64,000 bases of DNA from CAVOHU01 sp963843385. GTDB lineage: Bacteria > Acidobacteriota > Vicinamibacteria > Vicinamibacterales > JAKQTR01. Within the stretch, counting starts at the first letter, position 1. Every line of letters begins with the position of its first letter. The position numbers were made by a program, and so were the translations under genes. Location of the stretch: positions 124,001 to 188,000 of the forward strand of contig CAWJJY010000001.1 of the NCBI GenBank assembly GCA_963843385.1. The letters are read 5' to 3'. The notes beneath the pieces were generated by a model that saw only the letters and a program-made list of their open reading frames with translations, was not told where the DNA came from and did not search any database. Below are positions 58,702 to 64,000 of this stretch, one piece after another.

Positions 58702-61434
58702 CTAATTCCCCTCCCCGACGACGTCGAATCTGGCCTTCAAGACCTGCGTTGTTGCCGCGTCGGCACGCCCCGTGAAGCCGGGTTGCTTGCCGCCGACCGC
58801 GATCTCGAATCCTCCTGGTTCCAGCACGCGGTGTCCGTCGTTGTCGATGATCGACATCTGGTGCGGGGTGAGCACGAATCGGACGTTCCGCCGCTCGCCC
58901 GGCGCGAGCATGAGGCGTACGAACCCCTGGAGCGATCGCACCGGCACCGGCACCGACGCCTTGTCGTTGGTGACATAGAGCTGCACGACCTCGTCGCCCA
59001 CGACCTTTCCCGTGTTCTCGACTTCGACCGACACCGCCACATCCTGCCCGCTGTGGACCTGCGAGGGCACCATCAGCTTCCGGTACGTGAACTTCGTGTA
59101 GCTGAGCCCGAAGCCGAACGGGTAGAGCGGTTGGCCGGTGAAGTACCGATACGTCCGTCCGGCCATGCGGTAGTCGGAAAACGCCGGAAGCTGTGCGGCC
59201 GACTTGTAGAAGGTCACCGGCAGTCTCCCGCCAGGGTTGAAGTCACCGAACAACACGTCGGCGATCGCGGTTCCAGCCGCCTGTCCCGGGTACCACGCCT
59301 CGACAATGGCCGGCACGTGATCGGCAGCCCAGTTGACGGCCAGGGCGCTGCCGTTCAGCAGGACGAGCACGACGGGCTTTCCGAAAGCCACGAGCTTCTC
59401 GAGCAGCTGTTGCTGTGCGGCCGGAAGATCGAGCGTCTCGCGATCGCCGCCCTTGAAGCCCTCCACCGGCACCTCCATCTCCTCGCCTTCGAGCCGCGGC
59501 GAGAGCCCGAGGACGGCGACGATCACATCGGCCTGCTTCGCGATGGCAAGCGCGCGTTGCTCGAGCTGGCGATCGGGGCGCGTCCACAGCAGCTGGAATC
59601 GCGCGTCGCTGCCGCGATTGAAGTACTCGACGCGCAGCTGGTAGGGCCGGCCCGCCAGGAGCGCAATGGACCTCCCCTTCTTCGCCGGTTCGTGGTTGCT
59701 CTTGTATTCGATGAGGAGCCGGTCGTCGAGATACAGCCGGAAACCGGTGAGACCGTAACCTCCAATGAGGTAGGTGCCGGATGCGGGAGGGATCAGCTGC
59801 CCGGTCCAGCGGACGGCGAAGGCACCCCCCGACAGGCGCGGATCGGGCGCCGCATCGAACCAGTGCAGATCGAGCCTCGGGTCGACTCGACGGAAGACGG
59901 GCTCGCCGGACAGGTTCGGGAACGTGAGCGTCGCCGAATCCCACGACAGGCCTTTCTGTGTCTTCACCACGGGAACCTCGCCGAAGTACTCCCCCGTCAC
60001 GCCCTGGACCCTGCGCCCGTTCATCGTCGTTCGCAGCGCCGAGGACGGCACGACCTCGAACGCCGGGAGCCCGTCCGCCCAATCCGTGCCCTGCGCGTAC
60101 AGCACCTGGGAGGGCGGGGCGATCTTGCGGCGGATGCCTTCGAGCGGCGTGACGGTTCTCACGGGCGTTCCGTTGTAATTGCCGAGCAGCACCTCTTCGT
60201 CATCGGCATTGGGCCCGATGACCGCGATCGTCTTCACGGCCCTGCTGAGCGGCAGGACGTTGTCGTCGTTCTTGAGGAGGACGATTGACTGTCGCGCCGC
60301 CTTCAGCGCCAGCGCGCGGTGCTCCGGCCGATCGACAACGGAGAGCGGCGTCTGCGCGTAGGTCACGCTCTCCGGCGGATCGAACATGCCGAGCCTGAAC
60401 CGCGCCGCAAACAGGCGTTCGAGCGAGGTGTCGATCTGGGCCTCCGTCGCCAGGCCCTGCTTCACGGCGTCGGTCAGCGCGGCGTAGGTGGTGCCGCAAC
60501 TCAGGTCGCACCCTGCCTTGATCGCCATCGCCGAGGCCTCGGCCGGGCTCTTGGCGACCTTGTGCGTGGCGGAGATGTCGTCGATCGCGCCGCAGTCGGA
60601 CACGACGTAGCCGCCGAAGCGCCACTCCTTCCTGAGGATCGTGTCGAGCAGCAAGGGGCTCGCGCAAGCCGGCTCCCCGAGCAGGCGGTTGTAGGCGCAC
60701 ATGATCGACCACGCGCCGCCCTCGCGAACGGCCATCTCGAACTGCAGGAGGTAGGTGTCCCGCAGATCCCGCGCGTCCACGACCGCGTCGAAGACGTGAC
60801 GTTCCGATTCCGGGCCGCTGTGAACCGCGAAGTGCTTCGGCGTGGCGATCGTCTTGAAGTAGGTCGGGTCGTCGCCCTGCATGCCCCTGACGAAGGCGAC
60901 CGCCAGCTTGCCCGAGAGGTACGGATCCTCGCCGTAGGTTTCCATGCCCCGGCCCCAGCGAGGGTCGCGGAAGAGGTTGATGTTGGGCGACCAGAAGGTC
61001 AGGCCCTGGTAGAGGCCGCGCTTCCCGCGGCGGGCGAAGTCGTGATGCTTGGCGCGGGCCTCGTCTGCAATCGCGGTCGCGACCTGATTCATCAACGGCA
61101 CGTTCCAGGTCGCGGCCAGGCCGATCGCCTGGGGGAACACCGTGGCCCGTCCGGCGCGCGCCACGCCGTGCAATCCCTCGTTCCACCAGTTGTAGGCAGG
61201 GACACCGAGACGATCGATGGCGGGTGCGTCGTGCTGGAGCTGCGCGACCTTCTCTTCGAGCGTCAGGCGGGAGATCAGGTCCCGAATGCGCTCGGCCGCC
61301 GGCAGGTTCGGATTGAGATACTTCGCGTCCGCCTGCGCCTGCTCCTGTCCGATCGTCCGCGTCGACCCGCAGAGCGCCACCGCGGCGCAGATCGCGAGCG
61401 CGCCGAAGTCCGACCTCATCGTTCGAATGTGCAT
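58702..61434 (-). CDS. Secreted GH3 beta-glycosidase with PA14 domain
   Basis: Exported family-3 glycoside hydrolase of about 910 residues, probably beta-glucosidase or beta-xylosidase. Signal peptide ALAICAAVALCGSTRTIGQ. Catalytic (beta/alpha) domain (about 45-340) has LTLEEKVAQLQ, WSPNINLFRDPRWGRGMETY, KHFAVHSGPESERH and nucleophile Asp in YVVSDCGAID. The GH3 C-terminal domain is split by a PA14 insert (about 460-610, RWTGQLIPPASGTYLIGG). A fibronectin-III-like end follows (VSVEVENTGKVVGDEVVQLY). ATG at 61434 or 61419; ribosome-binding site weak in both. Confidence 0.92.
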   Translation of the reverse strand: MHIRTMRSDFGALAICAAVALCGSTRTIGQEQAQADAKYLNPNLPAAERIRDLISRLTLEEKVAQLQHDAPAIDRLGVPAYNWWNEGLHGVARAGRATVFPQAIGLAATWNVPLMNQVATAIADEARAKHHDFARRGKRGLYQGLTFWSPNINLFRDPRWGRGMETYGEDPYLSGKLAVAFVRGMQGDDPTYFKTIATPKHFAVHSGPESERHVFDAVVDARDLRDTYLLQFEMAVREGGAWSIMCAYNRLLGEPACASPLLLDTILRKEWRFGGYVVSDCGAIDDISATHKVAKSPAEASAMAIKAGCDLSCGTTYAALTDAVKQGLATEAQIDTSLERLFAARFRLGMFDPPESVTYAQTPLSVVDRPEHRALALKAARQSIVLLKNDDNVLPLSRAVKTIAVIGPNADDEEVLLGNYNGTPVRTVTPLEGIRRKIAPPSQVLYAQGTDWADGLPAFEVVPSSALRTTMNGRRVQGVTGEYFGEVPVVKTQKGLSWDSATLTFPNLSGEPVFRRVDPRLDLHWFDAAPDPRLSGGAFAVRWTGQLIPPASGTYLIGGYGLTGFRLYLDDRLLIEYKSNHEPAKKGRSIALLAGRPYQLRVEYFNRGSDARFQLLWTRPDRQLEQRALAIAKQADVIVAVLGLSPRLEGEEMEVPVEGFKGGDRETLDLPAAQQQLLEKLVAFGKPVVLVLLNGSALAVNWAADHVPAIVEAWYPGQAAGTAIADVLFGDFNPGGRLPVTFYKSAAQLPAFSDYRMAGRTYRYFTGQPLYPFGFGLSYTKFTYRKLMVPSQVHSGQDVAVSVEVENTGKVVGDEVVQLYVTNDKASVPVPVRSLQGFVRLMLAPGERRNVRFVLTPHQMSIIDNDGHRVLEPGGFEIAVGGKQPGFTGRADAATTQVLKARFDVVGEGN

Positions 61435-61484
61435 GGCTGATTGAACCCCGAACGTCGCAAGGATCCCGGGCGGATCAGGCCCGC

Positions 61485-62111
61485 TTATTTCTTCCGAGGG
61501 CCCGCGTACTTCACCGAGCACCCGTAGGGTCTCGAAGTGGGGGTCGTGACCGGCTTGCCCGCCATCGCTTCCTCGAGTGCGGCGGAGACGAAGTTGACCG
61601 CGGTCGGCAGGTCGCCCTGATCGGTGGAGGGCTTGTCGTCGATGGCGCCGTTGTAGATCAGCACGCCCCTCGGGTTGATGACGAACATATGGGGCGTCGT
61701 CAGGGCGTCGTAGAGATGGCCGAGATCGCCGCCTGGATCGAGCAGCACGGCGGTCGGCGCGGCCTTGCGAGCCTTCACATACTCATCGGCCTCTGCAGCG
61801 GTGAGGTGGCCCTGCAACCCTGGTCCCGACGAGATGACCGTCAGCCAGACCACGCCCCTGGCCGTCCAGGCCTGCTGGAGCTTCTGCATGTTCCCGCTGT
61901 CGTAGTGTTTCTTCACGTAAGGGCAGCCCTGGTTGTGCCATTCCAGGACCACCCACCGATCCCTGAGATCCGCGAGCCGATAAACCCGGCCGTGCGTGTC
62001 TTTGGCAGAAAACGGAGGGGCAAGGGCGCCGACCTTCGCAGCGTAGAGGAGCGAAGGTGCCGCGATGAGCACGAGCGCCGCCGCGCAGGTTCGAGCCAGC
62101 CCCGGTTTCAT
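61485..62111 (-). CDS. Exported redoxin/AhpC-TSA-type thioredoxin-fold protein
   Basis: Protein of 208 residues. Signal peptide (ARTCAAALVLIAAPSLLYAA), then a redoxin fold with AKVGALAPPFSAKDTHGRVY, and the active site WHNQGCPYVKKHYDSGNMQ (single Cys near residue 63, no CxxC partner). PHMFVINPRGVLIYNGAIDD is the usual central strand. A C-terminal Cys in SRPYGCSVKY may act as resolving residue. The ATG overlaps the DsbD-N gene stop (ATGA), so the two work together in periplasmic thiol chemistry. Confidence 0.87.
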   Translation of the reverse strand: MKPGLARTCAAALVLIAAPSLLYAAKVGALAPPFSAKDTHGRVYRLADLRDRWVVLEWHNQGCPYVKKHYDSGNMQKLQQAWTARGVVWLTVISSGPGLQGHLTAAEADEYVKARKAAPTAVLLDPGGDLGHLYDALTTPHMFVINPRGVLIYNGAIDDKPSTDQGDLPTAVNFVSAALEEAMAGKPVTTPTSRPYGCSVKYAGPRKK

Positions 62112-63007
62112 GGCGCGCTCCCTTTCTTTCCGCCAGGAGAAGAAATCACAGGAACCGTCACGATGAACGCCCGCCCGCCAGGCAGGGACACCACGCCCCG
62201 CAGCGCAGTTGGATCTTTGGCCAACTGGGGGGATCGACGCAACTTGAATCGGAGGCCGCCAGGAATTGGCTCGACTGCCTGCGGGACGGATTCCTCCATC
62301 TGGCCCGGGTCGACGGGAAAGAAGACGCCGGTTGCCAGGTGTTCTCCGGCCAGCACGTCAATCTGAAACGCGTCCGGAGACGACTTCGCCTTCGCGCTCC
62401 ATCCCGCCGGGGCCCGGCGAGGCACCTTGGCCCGGGCGTCACGGACCTCAGCCTGCCAGCCCGCCAGCATGCCTCGCTCCTCGCCGGTCAGCGGAAGCCG
62501 CAGCTCGAGCTGCGCCTGGCCGGGCAGGCACATGTCTTTGCAGATGAGCCACTTGACCGACGCGGCGATGCTGGCGCCGGTCCCCGCTCCGGCACGAGCG
62601 GACGAACTGATCGGCACGGGGAGCACGACCACGCCCCTGTATCCGTAGCTGACAATTCCGTCGGAGTCGATGCGCTGCGGGGCAGGCCACTCGAAGGCAC
62701 CGGCTTTGAGTCCCTGCGTGAGCTTCCACACGACTTGTGGGGGACCGCCGGAGTCGCCCGGATTCTGCCAGTAGATGTGCCACTGGGGCTCGAGCTCGAA
62801 TCGCAGTCCCAGCCAGAGAGTCCCGCCCGGTCCGGGTCCTTCTGTGCCTGCGATGAGCTCGACCGACACGTGAGGTGCGGAAACACGTCGCGAGGCGTCG
62901 GCCCGGGCTTCGACGCGAGCCTGGACTCGCGCAGCGGACCCAAGCAGGGTAAGGCCAATGGCCAGCGACACCACGGCACGAGAGGTCAACCGTTGCATGG
63001 CGACCAT
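62108..63007 (-). CDS. DsbD N-terminal-type (alpha-domain) protein-disulfide reductase domain, exported
   Basis: Exported protein of 299 residues. A signal peptide (SRAVVSLAIGLTLLGSAARV) precedes the DsbD alpha-domain fold. RFELEPQWHIYWQNPGDSGG and the CxxxC-type site VKWLICKDMCLPGQAQLEL are diagnostic of the family. No transmembrane electron-transfer helices or C-terminal thioredoxin domain follow; only a Gly/Pro-rich end. It would accept electrons from an unlinked membrane protein, or function with the coupled redoxin. Two starts (63007, 62998) are possible. Confidence 0.83.
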   Translation of the reverse strand: MVAMQRLTSRAVVSLAIGLTLLGSAARVQARVEARADASRRVSAPHVSVELIAGTEGPGPGGTLWLGLRFELEPQWHIYWQNPGDSGGPPQVVWKLTQGLKAGAFEWPAPQRIDSDGIVSYGYRGVVVLPVPISSSARAGAGTGASIAASVKWLICKDMCLPGQAQLELRLPLTGEERGMLAGWQAEVRDARAKVPRRAPAGWSAKAKSSPDAFQIDVLAGEHLATGVFFPVDPGQMEESVPQAVEPIPGGLRFKLRRSPQLAKDPTALRGVVSLPGGRAFIVTVPVISSPGGKKGSAP

Positions 63008-63020
63008 TCTACCCGCGACC

Positions 63021-63773
63021 CTACCGTTCTTCGAAGGTTGCGATCACGGGACCGTGATCGCTCGTGCCCACCTCGCGAAACGCAGGGCATGTCACGGCGT
63101 TGCCGGCCACGGCCGGACTGGCGAGGATGTAGTCAAGCCGCCACCCGATGTTGCGCTGGCGCATGCCTCGCCAGGGAGCCCACCAGGTGAAGTACTCCTC
63201 GTCAACGGGATTCAGTATCCGCCCGACGTCGACCAGGCCCTGCTGGAGGAGCCTGTCGAACAGCGCGCGCTCCTCGGGGAGCTGACCGATGGCGGTCGGC
63301 TTCCGTTCTTTCGGATGCACGTCGATTTCGCGATGGGCCACGTTCAGGTCCCCGCAGACGACGAGCGGCCGGCCCGACGCCTGGTGGTTCGCCGCCAACT
63401 GCGCCAGCGCTTCCAGGAACCGGATCTTCGGCGCGAATTCCTTTCCGCCGTTCGGCACATAGACCGAGGCGATCGTCAGACCCTTGACCTCCGCGACGAC
63501 GATGCGCGTTTCGTGGTCGAACTCGGGATGCGTGAACGACGGCCTGTCGGGTGCGGCGGACTTGCTGATGAGCAGGGCCACGCCTGAATAGGCGCGGCTC
63601 CCGTGCCAGTATCCCCAGTAGTTCTCGAGCCCGAGCAGATCAGGCGGGACCTGATCGGGCGTCGCCTTCAGCTCCTGCAGGCACACCACGTCGGGCCGCT
63701 CGCCGGCCAGCCACTCGACCACCTGCGCGCCGCGCGCCCGAATGCCGTTGACGTTCCAGGTTGCGATCTTCAC
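63021..63773 (-). CDS. xth: Exodeoxyribonuclease III
   Basis: AP endonuclease/3'-5' exonuclease of base-excision repair, 250 residues. Seen: MKIATWNVNGIRAR (Asn ligand), VVCLQELKATPDQVP (Glu metal ligand), ASVYVPNGGKEF with Tyr and catalytic region, VCGDLNVAHREIDVHP (Asp and Asn), RLDYILASPAV and terminal TSDHGPVIATF (Asp-His pair). Complete, with typical length. It sits 13 bases before the DsbD-N gene and 12 bases after the cytochrome gene end; the link may be only transcriptional. Confidence 0.95.
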   Translation of the reverse strand: MKIATWNVNGIRARGAQVVEWLAGERPDVVCLQELKATPDQVPPDLLGLENYWGYWHGSRAYSGVALLISKSAAPDRPSFTHPEFDHETRIVVAEVKGLTIASVYVPNGGKEFAPKIRFLEALAQLAANHQASGRPLVVCGDLNVAHREIDVHPKERKPTAIGQLPEERALFDRLLQQGLVDVGRILNPVDEEYFTWWAPWRGMRQRNIGWRLDYILASPAVAGNAVTCPAFREVGTSDHGPVIATFEER

Positions 63774-63785
63774 AGGCGAAGTCCG

Positions 63786-64000
63786 CTAGTCTCCTCTGCC
63801 CCCGGTCTTCGGCAGACCAGGTCCCCACACCGTGCCGTGCAGCCCGTGGCAGGACGCGCAGCCGCCGATGACCTCGCCGTAGATCGCGACCTTGGCGCCC
63901 TGGTCGGTCGCCTTCAAGGCGCGGTCGGCGATGTCGTGCACGCGGGTCTCCGACGTCACGACTTCCCGGGTCAGCTTCGCGTCCTTCGGGAGATCCTGGG
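63786..64000 (-). CDS. Cytochrome c-like protein, 5'-truncated by window edge
   Basis: The C-terminal ~71 residues of a frame ending in TAG at 63788-63786. EVIGGCASCHGLHGTVW contains one heme-attachment CxxCH, with DIADRALKATDQGAKVAIYG before it and GPGLPKTGGRGD after it. The form fits a monoheme c-type cytochrome (class I or diheme-like, only the last heme visible). The N-terminus lies beyond the window. It is 12 bases upstream of the exonuclease III gene start. Confidence 0.7.
   Translation of the reverse strand, partial: QDLPKDAKLTREVVTSETRVHDIADRALKATDQGAKVAIYGEVIGGCASCHGLHGTVWGPGLPKTGGRGD

Overview
The window is a G+C-rich (roughly two thirds by eye) chromosomal segment from a heterotrophic bacterium. 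Gene content suggests Acidobacteriota, most likely the Vicinamibacteria side: many secreted S9, M20, M28, M23 and M48 peptidases, a VPS10/BNR-repeat secreted protein, a secreted GH3 glycosidase, fused membrane/spermidine-synthase-like and Tmtc-like TPR proteins, and GlnRS. This assignment is inference from families; no rRNA is present. I see no phage, insertion sequence, integrase or CRISPR array. One tRNA is present, tRNA-Glu(CUC). Four genes are each interrupted by one single-base frameshift, three of them in G/C runs of 4-5, which points to a draft assembly as much as to real gene decay.

Layout. 1-5.4 kb: the end of an M20 dipeptidase, a frameshifted S9 peptidase and a SirB1-type protein. 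5.4-14.0 kb: a minus-strand block in which a TetR-family regulator is followed by a HAD/enoyl-CoA-hydratase fusion, two alpha/beta hydrolases, a thiolase and a large acyl-CoA dehydrogenase, then a DUF1684 lipoprotein. It is a fatty-acid beta-oxidation operon, and a 20-bp palindrome matching the Bacillus FadR box overlaps its promoter. A 76-bp unit is repeated three times over the start of one hydrolase. 14.0-14.2 kb: a 26-bp tandem repeat and a strongly foldable stretch. 14.2-23 kb: an M50 site-2 protease, a membrane/aminopropyltransferase-like fusion, a sodium:solute symporter, a P1 autoproteolytic peptidase and a beta-lactamase-like/NamZ fusion. 23-27.4 kb: DUF420, protoheme IX farnesyltransferase (ctaB), a mini zinc-finger frame, an M23 peptidase, tRNA-Glu and a frameshifted ornithine-cyclodeaminase-family gene.

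27.6-32.3 kb is a compact operon: a CHASE2 adenylate cyclase with all catalytic residues, an M48 protease, and an MscS channel carrying a cyclic-nucleotide-binding domain. It looks like a sensor-to-cAMP-to-channel module. 34.2-39.1 kb is a translationally coupled minus-strand set (NAD-synthetase-like amidating enzyme, AsnB, AMP-forming ligase, acyl carrier protein). It probably makes or attaches an unknown amidated or acyl product. These two are the best candidates for undescribed systems.

The rest is mostly single genes: rubrerythrin, heme A synthase (ctaA), an MltB-like transglycosylase, a CBS protein, the VPS10 protein, glnS, a frameshifted M28 peptidase, a TPR glycosyltransferase-like protein, a small-gene/nucleotidyltransferase pair (possible toxin-antitoxin), a PadR/8-TM pair, an ABC-F remnant, an amidohydrolase, a HAD hydrolase, a radical SAM protein, GH3, redoxin/DsbD-N, exonuclease III and the end of a cytochrome c gene. 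Several starts (glnS, radical SAM, padR, the small gene at 52709) lie 6-8 nt behind a good -10 box, suggesting leaderless mRNAs. Several intergenic gaps carry GCCTCCAGCC- or GGCTTGTGG-type low-complexity repeats.
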